Source: Bradyrhizobium algeriense (lineage in GTDB: Bacteria > Pseudomonadota > Alphaproteobacteria > Rhizobiales > Xanthobacteraceae). From it: 64,000 nucleotides of DNA. Each line of letters begins with the position of its first letter. Positions within the stretch are counted from its first letter, which is position 1. Made by a program: the position numbers and the translations under genes. This document shows positions 50,583 through 59,424 of the stretch, one piece after another. The DNA lies in the NCBI RefSeq assembly GCF_036924595.1, contig NZ_JAZHRV010000001.1:1488001-1552000 (forward strand). The letters are read 5' to 3'. The notes under the pieces were generated by a model, which saw only the letters and a list, made by a program, of their open reading frames with translations, searched no databases and was not told the DNA's origin.

Positions 50583-52103
50583 TCATGTTGGCTGAAACGT
50601 CTGCACCGTCTGTCGTGCACCCAGGGCATAGAGTTTTGAGAGCGCCTCGGTGACGGCGTTGCGCACGCGAGGATCGCTGCCGAGGTTGCCGAAAATGGAG
50701 TTCACCTCCAGCAGCGCGGGAGCGAGGCGCTCCGCGAACGGGCCGGCGCGCTCGGCGATATCGGCCAGCTCCCTGGCAAGCGGATCGCGCACGTCGATGG
50801 CGCGTCCCTGTTCGTCCTTTGCTGTGACGTAGCGCATCCAGCCCGCTACCGCGAGCGCATGCGTGTCGATCGAAAGGCCCAGCCGCAACCGGTCCTGCAT
50901 GGTGGCGAGCAGCCGCTGCGGCAGTTTCTGCGAGCCGTCCATCGCGATCTGCCAGGTACGGTGATGCAGGGCGGCATTGGAGAAGCGGTGCAGCAGTGAC
51001 GCGCTGTAGGCGGTAAGGTCGGTACCTTCGGGCATCGTCAGCGTTGGCGCCGCATCCTGCATTACCCGCTGGGCAAAGGCCGCGAAGCGATGGTCGGTCA
51101 TGGCCGCGGCGATGGTCTCATGGCCGGCGAGATAGCCGAGATAGGCCAGCGCCGAGTGACTGGCATTTAGCAGCCGCAGTTTCATGTGCTCGAACGGCGT
51201 CACATCCGAGACCATTTGCACGCCTGCGGCCGCGAAATCCGGCCGTCCGGCTGGAAAGCGATCTTCAACGATCCATTGCGTGAACGGCTCCGTTACCACC
51301 GGCCACGCGTCGGTCATGCCGAGCGCCGAGGAAACCTCTGATCGGTCGAGGTCGGTGGTCTCCGGCACGATCCGGTCCACCATTGTCGACGGGAAGGCAA
51401 CCTCGGTCTCAATCCATCTGGCGAGGTTGCGCGACCGCAAGGCGGCGAACTGCGTCACGATCCGCCCCACCGTATGGCCGTTGGCGGAGAGATTGTCGCA
51501 CGATAGAACGGTGAAGGGGGCGGCACCCGCAATCCGCCGGCGCGCCAGCGCGGCCACCAGGAATCCGATGGCCGAGCGCGGCGTGCCCGGATTTTGCAGG
51601 TCATGAACGATGTCGGGATGATTTTCGTCGAGGTCGCCGGTTTGCGGCGTGTGGCAGTAGCCCTTCTCGGTGACCGTCAGCGAGACGATGCGCGTGGCCG
51701 GGTGAGCGAGGCGCGCGATCAGAGGGGTGGGTCTCTCCTTGGCGACTTCGCATGCGAGGACCGAGCCGATGATCCGGTGATCGGTGCCCGCGCCGGAGCG
51801 AACGGCGAGGGTGTAGAGGCAATCCTGCGGGGCGAGGGCATCGCGCGTTTCCGGACTGCGCAAGCTGGCCCCGACGATTCCCCAGTCCGTCGCGCCACCT
51901 GCAAGGAGTTCGTCGATCACCACCGCCTGGTGTGCCCGGTGGAACGCGCCGATTCCGAGATGGACGATGCCCGGCGTGACGCGCGAGCGGTCATAGGCCG
52001 GTCGCCCGATATGGCCGGGAAGTGTGTCGAGGCTGGCGTTGGACAGGCGCAAATCGCCGACTTTCGGGCCGTAAACGTGATCTTTCGGCGTTTCGCTTGA
52101 CAT
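50583..52103 (-). CDS. uxuB: Mannitol-dehydrogenase-family oxidoreductase, probable fructuronate reductase
   Basis: This 506-residue NAD-dependent polyol dehydrogenase has the nucleotide motif GIVHLGIGAFHRAHQAV. The catalytic-region signatures are EPFTQWIVED and KLRLLNASHSALAYLGYLAG. The length and the neighbourhood (UxuA, TRAP transporter, GntR) favour D-fructuronate reductase (UxuB) over mannitol dehydrogenase. The ATG at MSSETPKD was chosen; a GTG three codons earlier is also possible. It is divergent from the GntR gene across a region with a perfect inverted repeat. Confidence 0.9.
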   Translation of the reverse strand: MSSETPKDHVYGPKVGDLRLSNASLDTLPGHIGRPAYDRSRVTPGIVHLGIGAFHRAHQAVVIDELLAGGATDWGIVGASLRSPETRDALAPQDCLYTLAVRSGAGTDHRIIGSVLACEVAKERPTPLIARLAHPATRIVSLTVTEKGYCHTPQTGDLDENHPDIVHDLQNPGTPRSAIGFLVAALARRRIAGAAPFTVLSCDNLSANGHTVGRIVTQFAALRSRNLARWIETEVAFPSTMVDRIVPETTDLDRSEVSSALGMTDAWPVVTEPFTQWIVEDRFPAGRPDFAAAGVQMVSDVTPFEHMKLRLLNASHSALAYLGYLAGHETIAAAMTDHRFAAFAQRVMQDAAPTLTMPEGTDLTAYSASLLHRFSNAALHHRTWQIAMDGSQKLPQRLLATMQDRLRLGLSIDTHALAVAGWMRYVTAKDEQGRAIDVRDPLARELADIAERAGPFAERLAPALLEVNSIFGNLGSDPRVRNAVTEALSKLYALGARQTVQTFQPT

Positions 52104-52138
52104 GGGCGGCACGATCTATCAATCTTTGGTCAATTGGT

Positions 52139-52167
52139 AAGGCCAATATTGCCGATTTATTGGCCTT
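52139..52167. promoter_or_regulatory. Perfect inverted repeat, candidate GntR operator
   Basis: AAGGCCAAT at 52139-52147 is exactly complementary to ATTGGCCTT at 52159-52167, with an 11-base spacer. The left arm is also part of ATTGGTAAGGCCAAT, whose ATTGG/CCAAT ends resemble UxuR/ExuR-type sites. It lies between the divergent uxuB and GntR genes. Confidence 0.65.
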
Positions 52168-52224
52168 GGCCCGATCAAAGCAAGAAAAATCGATCACTTA
52201 AGGGATCGTCAGGGAGAGCCGAGC

Positions 52225-52962
52225 GTGCCGCTCGAAGCCGTGGAAGCGCGACGTCTTTATCGCCAGGTTGCCGATCAGCTCCGCGCCTTGATCGACAGCG
52301 GCGAATACCGCGTGGGCAGCCGACTTCCGACCGAGCGCGATCTTGCCGAACAGTTGAAAGTGTCGCGGCCGACGGTGCGCGAAGCCCTGATCGCCCTGGA
52401 AGTCGAGGGCCGGGTCCGAATTCGCGTCGGCTCCGGAATTTATGTCAGTGAACCGGCGGCGCTCGCGCCGCCCTTGCCGGCGGCGGCCGAGATCGAAGGC
52501 CCGTTCGAACTCTTACGCGCCCGCGAATTCCTTGAAGGCGCCATCGCCGAACAGGCCGCGCGGGTGGCGACACCCGAAGACATCGCGCGCATCGACGCTT
52601 CGCTGGATGCGATGGCCAAGGTGCAGCATCCGGGCGAGGCCTCGATGATCCATGACCGCGCGTTTCATGTCGCTGTAGCCGGATGTCTCGACAACGCCGT
52701 GCTGGTTCGTGTCGTCGGCGAGTTGTTCGACCAGCGGCTCAATCCCTACTTCGCCAAGCTCGCCCACTATTTCGAGAATCCGGAATCCTGGAATGCGGCG
52801 CTGGCCGAGCACCGGGCGATCCGCGATGCCATTGCCGCGCATGATGCCGACGCGGCGCGCGTGACGATGCGCGAGCACTTGGCGCGTTCGCAAGCGCGCT
52901 TTGCGCAAAATTTCGGAGCCGAAGCCTCGTCCGCCTCCCGCGTTCGCGCAAGTAGCGGCTGA
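52225..52962 (+). CDS. GntR-family regulator (FadR/UxuR subfamily)
   Basis: This 245-residue regulator has an N-terminal winged helix (residues about 10-75) with LPTERDLAEQLKVSRPTVRE and a C-terminal FCD ligand domain. The latter holds metal-type His residues (MIHDRAFHVAVAG and LAEHRAIRDAI). The FadR/UxuR subfamily commonly represses hexuronate genes until a sugar acid binds. The start is a GTG with AGGGAGA upstream. Its position between uxuB and the TRAP transporter makes it the local regulator. Confidence 0.92.
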   Translation: MPLEAVEARRLYRQVADQLRALIDSGEYRVGSRLPTERDLAEQLKVSRPTVREALIALEVEGRVRIRVGSGIYVSEPAALAPPLPAAAEIEGPFELLRAREFLEGAIAEQAARVATPEDIARIDASLDAMAKVQHPGEASMIHDRAFHVAVAGCLDNAVLVRVVGELFDQRLNPYFAKLAHYFENPESWNAALAEHRAIRDAIAAHDADAARVTMREHLARSQARFAQNFGAEASSASRVRASSG

Positions 52963-53054
52963 ACGATCAGGGAAAGACTAAGAATTCGAACGGTTCGGCG
53001 AAATGCCGCACCGGTTGAGTAACAAAAACAAATTGTAGCAAGGGAGGAATTCAC

Positions 53055-54029
53055 GTGTTGAAGAAATTGACGATTGCATTCGCGGCGTCCGCTGCGCTGT
53101 TGGCCGCAACCACATCGGGCATGGCGCAGACCAAACTCAAATGGGCGCATGTTTACGAGACTTCCGAGCCGTTCCACACCGCTTCCGTCTGGGCAGCCGG
53201 CGAAATCAACAAGCGCACCAGCGGGCGTTACCAGATCGACGTCTATCCGGCCTCTCAGCTCGGCAAGGAGACCGACATCAACCAGGGGCTTTCGCTGGGC
53301 TCGGTCGACATGATCATTTCCGGCTCGAGCTTTGCGGCCAAGAGCTTTCCGCCGATCGGCGTGACCTACTATCCCTACACCTTCCGCGATGCCGACCATC
53401 TGCTGGCCTATACCAAGAGCGACGTCTTCAAGGAGCTTACCAAGGGCTACGAGGACAAGACCGGCCATCGCATCGTGGCGGTGACTTACTACGGTGTGCG
53501 TCACACCTCGTCGAACAAGCCGATCAAGACCTGCGCCGACATGAAGGGCCTCAAGATTCGCGTGCCTGACGTGCCGGCCTATCTCGCGATGCCGCGCGCC
53601 TGCGGCGCCAATACCGCACCGATCGCGTTTGCCGAGGTCTATCTCGCCCTGCAGAACGGCACCGTGGAAGCCCAGGAAAATCCGCTCACCACGATCGAAG
53701 CGAAGAAGTTCTACGAGGTGCAGAAGCATATCGTGCTGACCGGCCACATCGTCGATCATCTCAACACCGTGGTCTCCGGCGCGCTCTGGAAAAAGTTGTC
53801 CGAGGAAGACCGCAAGATCTTCACCGACGTCGCGCAGGAAGCGGCCGCGAAGGCGACCGCCGAGATCAAGACCAACGAAGCCAAGCTGGTCGATTTCTTC
53901 AAGCAGAAGGGCCTGACGGTGACCGAGGTCAACAAGTCTGAGTTCCGCGACACCGTCCTCAAGACCGTCAGCTTCGAGAGCTTCGACTACCGCAAGGCGG
54001 ACTGGGAGCGCATCCAGGCGGTGAAGTAA
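53055..54029 (+). CDS. dctP: TRAP transporter substrate-binding protein (DctP)
   Basis: This is a 324-residue periplasmic TRAP binding protein. It has a GTG start and a signal peptide (LTIAFAASAALLAATTSGMA). The mature protein begins QTKLKWAHVYETSEPFHT. Substrate-site segments include ICADMKGLKIRVPDVPAYL-like sequence (TCADMKGLKIRVPDVP) with the conserved Arg that binds carboxylates, and GTVEAQENPLTTI. The neighbouring enzymes suggest a sugar acid such as gulonate, fructuronate or mannonate. Confidence 0.94.
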   Translation: MLKKLTIAFAASAALLAATTSGMAQTKLKWAHVYETSEPFHTASVWAAGEINKRTSGRYQIDVYPASQLGKETDINQGLSLGSVDMIISGSSFAAKSFPPIGVTYYPYTFRDADHLLAYTKSDVFKELTKGYEDKTGHRIVAVTYYGVRHTSSNKPIKTCADMKGLKIRVPDVPAYLAMPRACGANTAPIAFAEVYLALQNGTVEAQENPLTTIEAKKFYEVQKHIVLTGHIVDHLNTVVSGALWKKLSEEDRKIFTDVAQEAAAKATAEIKTNEAKLVDFFKQKGLTVTEVNKSEFRDTVLKTVSFESFDYRKADWERIQAVK

Positions 54030-54110
54030 CTGCTGGCCTTCGTCCGTGTCTGCCGCGATCTCACGGCAGGCACGGCGGTGGCTTTTCAAACGCCAGTTCG
54101 GGGAGGGCGC

Positions 54111-54689
54111 ATGTCGACGGTTGAAGTGCACAAGCAGATCACGGCGGACGAGATCGCCCACACCTTTGAGGACGAGGTCCCCAAGGGCGCCGATCTCAGC
54201 GGATATGCGCCCGAGGACTGGCTGGCGCTGGTGATCTTCTGGATCATGGCGCTGTCGGTCTTCCTGCAGTTCTTCACCCGCTATGTCCTCAACGACAGCT
54301 ATGCCTGGACCGAGGAAATCGCGACCTACTGCCTGATCGGCGTGGTGTTCATCGGCTCGGCGATGTGCGTGCGGCTGTCGCGGCACATCCAGGTCGATCT
54401 GCTGTTCCGCTATTTGCCGCATCTTCCGGCGCGCGCGCTATCGACCGTCATCGACCTGATCCGCATCGCGTTCTTCGGCTATGCGATCAAGCTGGTCTGG
54501 CAGTTCATCCAGATCATCGGCGACGAGCGGATGACCACGATCAAGTTTCAAAAGGGTTTTGTGTATTACGCCGTGCTGCTCGGCTTCGTGCTGATGTTTG
54601 CGCGCTCGATCCAGATCGCAGTCGAAAACTGGCGGCGCGGCTACTCGATCCTGGAGCGCCCGGGCGCCTTCGACGGAACGGAAGGCTAG
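54111..54689 (+). CDS. dctQ: TRAP transporter small permease (DctQ)
   Basis: This 192-residue protein has four membrane helices, starting near residue 40 (DWLALVIFWIMALSVFLQFF), with the family motif FTRYVLNDSYAWTEEIA. A GGGGAGGG site precedes the ATG at MSTVEV. It couples the binding protein to the large permease, whose gene starts four bases after its stop. Confidence 0.93.
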   Translation: MSTVEVHKQITADEIAHTFEDEVPKGADLSGYAPEDWLALVIFWIMALSVFLQFFTRYVLNDSYAWTEEIATYCLIGVVFIGSAMCVRLSRHIQVDLLFRYLPHLPARALSTVIDLIRIAFFGYAIKLVWQFIQIIGDERMTTIKFQKGFVYYAVLLGFVLMFARSIQIAVENWRRGYSILERPGAFDGTEG

Positions 54690-54693
54690 GGCG

Positions 54694-56100
54694 ATGCTGC
54701 TGCTGCTTGGGGGATTTCTGCTGCTGATGCTGGTCGGCCTGCCGGTCGCGCTCGCCATGGCGGTGTCGTCGCTGGTGTACATTCTCGTCACCGGCATCAC
54801 GCCGGACGTGACGCTGGCGCAGCGCATGATCGCGGGCGTCGAAAGCTTTCCGCTGCTGGCCGTGCCGTTCTTCATTCTGGCCGGCAATCTCATGAACATC
54901 GCGGGCGTGACAGGCCGCATCTACAAATTCGCGGTCGCGCTGGTGGGCTGGATGCGCGGCGGTCTCGGCCACGTCAATATCGTGGGCTCGGTGATCTTCT
55001 CCGGCATGTCCGGTACCGCGATCGCGGATGCCGCTGGCCTCGGCACCATCGAGATCAAGGCGATGAAGGACCACGGCTACTCGACCGAGTTCGCCGTCGG
55101 CGTCACCGCGGCGTCCGCCACGCTCGGGCCGATCATCCCGCCGTCATTGCCGTTCGTGATCTACGGCATGATGGCGAACGTCTCGATCGGCGCGCTGTTC
55201 CTCGGCGGCGTGATTCCCGGCGTCGTCATGACGTTGGCCATGATGGCGACGGTGGCCTATTTCGCCCACAAGAACGGCTGGGGCAGCGATACCCCGTTCT
55301 CATGGCCGCAGATCGGTTCGGCCGCCCTCGAAATCTTCATCGTCCTGGCATTCCCGCTGGTGGTCTGGCTCTTGGTCGTCGGCGGGATGTCGGTGAATAT
55401 GGCGGTCGGGCTCGGCCTCGTGGCGCTGCTGGCGCTCGACTGGTACTTCGATTTCTCCGCCGTGATGGCGCTGATGGCCCCCGTCATCCTGATCGGCGGC
55501 ATGACGCTCGGCTGGTTCACGCCGACCGAAGCCGCAGTGGCTGCCGTAATCTGGTCGCTGTTCCTCGGGCTGGTGCGTTATCGCTCGATGACGCTGCAAA
55601 CGGTGGCGAAAGCGACTTTCGACACTATCGAGACCACGGCGTCGGTGCTGTTCATCGTGACGGCGGCCTCGATCTTCGCCTGGCTGCTGACCGTGTCGCA
55701 GGCGGCGCAGACGCTGACGGATGCGATGCTCGGGATCACCCAGAACAAATGGGTGTTCCTGCTGCTGGCCAACATCCTGATCCTGTTCGTCGGCTGCTTC
55801 ATCGACACCATTGCCGCGATCACCATTCTGGTTCCGATCCTGCTGCCGATCGTTCTGAAACTGGGCATCGATCCCATTCATTTCGGCCTGATCATGACGC
55901 TGAACCTGATGATCGGCTTGCTACATCCGCCGCTCGGCATGGTGCTGTTCGTGCTTGCGCGCGTGGCGAAGCTATCCGTCGAGCGCACGACCATGGCGAT
56001 CCTGCCGTGGCTGGTGCCGCTCTTGCTGGCGCTTGTTGCCATCACCTACATCCCGGAGCTGACGCTCTGGCTACCGAAATATATGGGACTCTCAAGATGA
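54694..56100 (+). CDS. dctM: TRAP transporter large permease (DctM)
   Basis: This 468-residue permease has about twelve membrane helices and forms the sodium-coupled transport channel. Recognisable segments are SFPLLAVPFFILAGNLMN, SGSAIADAAGLG-like sequence (SGTAIADAAGLGTIEI) and GPIIPPSLPFVIYG. The C-terminal part includes GCFIDTIAAITILVPILLPI and NLMIGLLHPPLGMVLF. Its stop overlaps the start of the dehydrogenase gene (ATGA), so transport and catabolism are translationally coupled. Confidence 0.95.
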   Translation: MLLLLGGFLLLMLVGLPVALAMAVSSLVYILVTGITPDVTLAQRMIAGVESFPLLAVPFFILAGNLMNIAGVTGRIYKFAVALVGWMRGGLGHVNIVGSVIFSGMSGTAIADAAGLGTIEIKAMKDHGYSTEFAVGVTAASATLGPIIPPSLPFVIYGMMANVSIGALFLGGVIPGVVMTLAMMATVAYFAHKNGWGSDTPFSWPQIGSAALEIFIVLAFPLVVWLLVVGGMSVNMAVGLGLVALLALDWYFDFSAVMALMAPVILIGGMTLGWFTPTEAAVAAVIWSLFLGLVRYRSMTLQTVAKATFDTIETTASVLFIVTAASIFAWLLTVSQAAQTLTDAMLGITQNKWVFLLLANILILFVGCFIDTIAAITILVPILLPIVLKLGIDPIHFGLIMTLNLMIGLLHPPLGMVLFVLARVAKLSVERTTMAILPWLVPLLLALVAITYIPELTLWLPKYMGLSR

Positions 56101-57143
56101 CATCGATGGCTTTGGCCGCAACGCTGTTCGGCCCGGAAGATCTGCGCATGGTCGAGCGGCCGCTCGATCCCCTGGCGTCCGGCATGGTGCGGATTCGTTT
56201 CGGCGCCGGCGGCATTTGCGGCTCCGACATGCATTACTACCGCCATGCCCGCACCGGCGATTTCGTCGTGACCTCGCCGCTGGTGCTCGGCCACGAGATC
56301 GCGGGCGAGGTGGTCGAGATCGCGGGCTCCGTTCCCGATGTGAAGGTCGGCGACCGCGTCGCCCTCAATCCGTCGCGCTGGTGCGGCCATTGCAAGCCTT
56401 GCCGCGAGAACCGGCCCAATCTCTGCGAGAACATCTTCTTCATGGGGTCGGCCTCGAAGACCCCGCATATGCAGGGCGGCTTTGCGTCGTACTTCGACGC
56501 GGTCCCGGCGCAATGCGTCAAGATTCCAGATCACGTGACGTATCAGGCGGCGGCGCTCGCCGAACCGCTGGCGGTGTGCCTGCATGCGGTCGCCCGCGCT
56601 GGCGACGTTACGGGTAAGCGCGCGGTACTGTTCGGCGCTGGCCCCATCGGTCTTTTGACCATGCTGGCGGCGCAGCGCGCAGGGATCGCGGAGGCCACCG
56701 TCGTCGACATCGCGGCGGCGCCGCTGGCCTTCGCGACAAGGCTTGGCGCCAACCATGTCGTCGATATCTCCAGCGGCGAGGAGGCGCTGAAGGCGGAAGC
56801 CGCGACGCGTCCGTTCGATGTCGCGTTTGAAGTTTCGGGAACGGCCGCGGGCCTTGCCAGCGCCATCGGCGCCGTCAGACGCGGCGGCGTCGTGGTTCAG
56901 GTCGGTAACCTGCCGGGCGGACAGATTCCAGTGCCGGCGAATGCGGTGATGGCCAAGGAGATCGACCTCCGCGGCTCGTTCCGCTTCGGGATGGAATTCT
57001 TCACCGCGGTCGAGCTGATCGCCGATGGCAGCGTCGACGTGCTTTCGCTGGTGACGGCGGAGCGCCCGCTTTCGGTGGCACCCGACGCGGTTCGGCTAGC
57101 GCTCGACCGTTCGCAAAGCGTCAAGGTCGTGCTGACGGCGTGA
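56097..57143 (+). CDS. Zinc-dependent alcohol dehydrogenase, L-idonate/L-gulonate 5-dehydrogenase type
   Basis: This 348-residue medium-chain dehydrogenase has the catalytic zinc ligands in GGICGSDMHYY and LVLGHEIAGEVVE. The structural zinc has four Cys in CGHCKPCRENRPNLC. The NAD fold is AVLFGAGPIGLLTMLA. Family similarity is closest to L-idonate 5-dehydrogenase. With UxuB and UxuA beside it, oxidation of L-gulonate to D-fructuronate is at least as likely, since that enzyme family (LgoD/RspB) belongs to the same group. Its start overlaps DctM. Confidence 0.9.
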   Translation: MTSMALAATLFGPEDLRMVERPLDPLASGMVRIRFGAGGICGSDMHYYRHARTGDFVVTSPLVLGHEIAGEVVEIAGSVPDVKVGDRVALNPSRWCGHCKPCRENRPNLCENIFFMGSASKTPHMQGGFASYFDAVPAQCVKIPDHVTYQAAALAEPLAVCLHAVARAGDVTGKRAVLFGAGPIGLLTMLAAQRAGIAEATVVDIAAAPLAFATRLGANHVVDISSGEEALKAEAATRPFDVAFEVSGTAAGLASAIGAVRRGGVVVQVGNLPGGQIPVPANAVMAKEIDLRGSFRFGMEFFTAVELIADGSVDVLSLVTAERPLSVAPDAVRLALDRSQSVKVVLTA

Positions 57144-57171
57144 TTGCAATTTTCGCTTCAGGAGATCGCCC

Positions 57172-58380
57172 ATGATGCTGCAGGGATGGCGGTGGTACGG
57201 GCCCAATGATCCAGTGTCGCTCGACGATATCCGCCAGGCCGGCGCGACCGACGTGGTGACGGCGCTGCATCAGGTGCCGATCGGCGAGGCCTGGACGCGC
57301 GCGGCGGTCGAAGAGCGCAAGAACCTGATCGAGAACTCGCAGCCCGGCCGAGCGCCGTTGACATGGTCGGTGGTGGAATCGATTCCGATCCCCGATGACG
57401 TCAAGCGGCGCGGCGGGAAGGCGACCGGCTCGATCGAGGCCTGGATCGCGAGCCTCGAGGCGGTGGCTTCTGCCGGCATCAAGACCATCTGCTACAATTT
57501 CATGCCCGTCGTGGACTGGTGCCGCACCGATCTCGAATGGGAACTGCCGAACGGCGCCAAGGCGATGCGCTTCGACCATGAACGGTTCGCGGCGTTCGAT
57601 CTGCATATCCTGGAGCGCCCCGAGGCGCCGCTCGAATATTCCGAGGCCGCGCGGCGTCGCGCCGAGGAAGTGTATTCGCGGATGACGCAGGCCGATATCG
57701 ACGTCCTCGTCACCAACATTGCCAGTGCGCTGCCGGGCTCCACCACCGATCCGCTGACGATCCCGCAATTCCGCGACCGCTTGCAGCAGTATCGCGGCAT
57801 CGATTCCGCGGTGCTGCGCCGGCACCTCAGCGAATTCCTCGCGCGCGTGACGCCGGTCGCCGAGCAGCTTGGGGTGACGCTGACGCTGCATCCGGATGAT
57901 CCGCCGCGGCCGCTGTTCGGCCTGCCGCGCATTGCATCCTCGGCCGAGGATTATCAGGCGCTGTTCGATGCGGTGCCGTCGAAGGCCAACGGTATCTGCT
58001 TCTGCACCGGCTCGCTTGGTGTGCGCGCGGAAAACGATCTGCCCGCGATGGCGAAGCGCTTTGCGCCGCGGATCGGCTTTGCCCATCTGCGCGCGACCAA
58101 GCGGGAAGGCGACGGCCTGTCGTTTTTCGAGTCCGATCATCTCGACGGCGACGTCGATATGATCGCGGTGCTCAAGGCGTTGCTCACCGAGAACCGCAAG
58201 CGTTCATCGAACGATCAGATTGTGTTCCGGCCGGATCACGGTCATCGCATGCTCGACGATCTCGCGGAAACCAAACGCACCAATCCCGGCTATACCGCGA
58301 TCGGCCGGCTGCGCGGGCTCGCTGAACTGCGCGGCGCCATCCGCGCCATCGAACACGCCGGCTTGGCTGTGAACTCATAA
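57172..58380 (+). CDS. uxuA: Mannonate dehydratase
   Basis: This 402-residue TIM-barrel metal enzyme converts D-mannonate to 2-keto-3-deoxygluconate. It begins MLQGWRWYGPNDPVSLDDI with QAGATDVVTALH, as in UxuA. It has ICYNFMPVVDWCRTDL, LHPDDPPRPLFGLPR (His, Asp for the metal), GICFCTGSLG and the late motif DHGHRMLDD. It is the last gene of the TRAP operon, 28 bases after the dehydrogenase. KDG kinase and aldolase genes are not in the window. Confidence 0.95.
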   Translation: MMLQGWRWYGPNDPVSLDDIRQAGATDVVTALHQVPIGEAWTRAAVEERKNLIENSQPGRAPLTWSVVESIPIPDDVKRRGGKATGSIEAWIASLEAVASAGIKTICYNFMPVVDWCRTDLEWELPNGAKAMRFDHERFAAFDLHILERPEAPLEYSEAARRRAEEVYSRMTQADIDVLVTNIASALPGSTTDPLTIPQFRDRLQQYRGIDSAVLRRHLSEFLARVTPVAEQLGVTLTLHPDDPPRPLFGLPRIASSAEDYQALFDAVPSKANGICFCTGSLGVRAENDLPAMAKRFAPRIGFAHLRATKREGDGLSFFESDHLDGDVDMIAVLKALLTENRKRSSNDQIVFRPDHGHRMLDDLAETKRTNPGYTAIGRLRGLAELRGAIRAIEHAGLAVNS

Positions 58381-58490
58381 ATTCGGTTCTGCAGAAGGCT
58401 TACCCCCACGTCCGCTTCGCTCCGAAAGCGACTGAATTTGCTGCGTCGAGTTGGCGAACTCGATCGACGACGCTGTGCTCACCATCTATT

Positions 58491-58510
58491 AGTTAGCCGT
58501 ATGGCTAACT
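58491..58510. promoter_or_regulatory. ArsR-type operator 1
   Basis: AGTTAGCC and GGCTAACT form a perfect 8-bp inverted repeat around GTAT. It lies just upstream of the -35 box of the ArsR-SRPBCC operon. Confidence 0.7.
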
Positions 58511-58514
58511 TTCC

Positions 58515-58543
58515 TTGACACACGTTTGTGTCTCCGCTATAGT
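58515..58543 (+). promoter_or_regulatory. Sigma-70 promoter of the ArsR-SRPBCC operon
   Basis: TTGACA at 58515-58520 and TATAGT at 58538-58543 are separated by 17 bases, close to the ideal housekeeping promoter. This is the clearest promoter in the window. The ATG follows only eight bases after the -10 box, so the transcript would be nearly leaderless or the start lies slightly downstream. Confidence 0.78.
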
Positions 58544-58559
58544 TAGCTTTATGGCTAAC
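58542..58559. promoter_or_regulatory. ArsR-type operator 2, overlapping the start codon
   Basis: GTTAGC and GCTAAC repeat the arms of operator 1. They overlap the -10 box and the first codons of the regulator gene, which should give tight autorepression. Confidence 0.65.
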
Positions 58560-58916
58560 CAATCAATGCAACTCGACCACGTTTTCGGCGCCCTGTCCGA
58601 CGCGACCCGTCGTGCGATCGTCATGCGACTATGTGATGGCGAGGCATCCGTCGGAGAGCTGGCGAAGCCGTTCGAAATGGCGCTGCCGAGCCTGATGAAA
58701 CACATCCGCATTCTAGAGAGCAGCGGCCTCGTTGCGTCCGAGAAGACCGGTCGCGTCAGGATGTGCGCATTGCAGACGGAAGCTCTCGCAGCCGTCGAGG
58801 TTTGGTTGGCGGCCCAAAGGGAGATTTGGGAGCAACGACTGGATCGACTGGGAATGTACGTTGAGAAACTGAAGAAAGAGGAAAAGTCCAATGCCCGCAA
58901 ACGCAAGTCAAAATGA
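58551..58916 (+). CDS. ArsR-family transcription regulator
   Basis: This 121-residue winged-helix repressor starts MANQSMQLDHVFGALSDATR and has the recognition region LPSLMKHIRILESSGLVASE. It lacks the metal-binding Cys pairs of metal-sensing ArsR proteins. It belongs to the group paired with SRPBCC genes, which respond to small organic ligands or to the partner protein. The ATG inside operator 2 was chosen over an upstream GTG-like start within the promoter. The next gene overlaps it by 26 bases. Confidence 0.9.
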   Translation: MANQSMQLDHVFGALSDATRRAIVMRLCDGEASVGELAKPFEMALPSLMKHIRILESSGLVASEKTGRVRMCALQTEALAAVEVWLAAQREIWEQRLDRLGMYVEKLKKEEKSNARKRKSK

Positions 58917-59394
58917 AACGCCCCTGTCCACTTGGGCGCTCGATAGAGAGATCGTCCTCTCGCGCGTGATCAACGCGCCACGGGAGTTGGTGTTCTCCGC
59001 CTGGGTTGATCCGCGCCATCTCCCCCAATGGTTTGGTCCTGCCGGTTTTAGGGTCGAGACAAAGTCAATGGATATTCGCGTCAACGGCGAATGGCGGTTC
59101 GATATGATCGCTCCCGACGGCAAGCGATATACGAACCGGATGCAATTCCGGCGCATCGAGAGGCCGCACCTGATCGAGATCGATCATGGCGCCGACAAAG
59201 ACAACGATCCTGGCATATTCCGCACCACCATCACGTTCGATGAGCAGAGCGACGGCAAGACCGTCATCACTTTGCGGCAATTGCATCCGACGAAGGCTCA
59301 GCGCGACGCGGGAATCGGATTCGGCGCGGTCGAGTTCGGTTATCAGACCCTCGAGAAACTGGCGCAGCACGTCGAACGCAGTAACGCTACTTAA
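58891..59394 (+). CDS. SRPBCC (AHSA1-like) domain protein
   Basis: This 167-residue protein has the START/Bet v1-like fold, with a deep hydrophobic pocket. Family segments are VINAPRELVFSAWVDPRHLP, QWFGPAGF and the C-terminal helix EFGYQTLEKLAQHVE. In ArsR-AHSA1 pairs this partner is often thought to bind a ligand or detoxify a compound. It overlaps the ArsR gene and is translationally coupled to it. Confidence 0.88.
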   Translation: MPANASQNETPLSTWALDREIVLSRVINAPRELVFSAWVDPRHLPQWFGPAGFRVETKSMDIRVNGEWRFDMIAPDGKRYTNRMQFRRIERPHLIEIDHGADKDNDPGIFRTTITFDEQSDGKTVITLRQLHPTKAQRDAGIGFGAVEFGYQTLEKLAQHVERSNAT

Positions 59395-59424
59395 ACTGAA
59401 GCGAGCGTTTCTCGGCGCGGCTGG

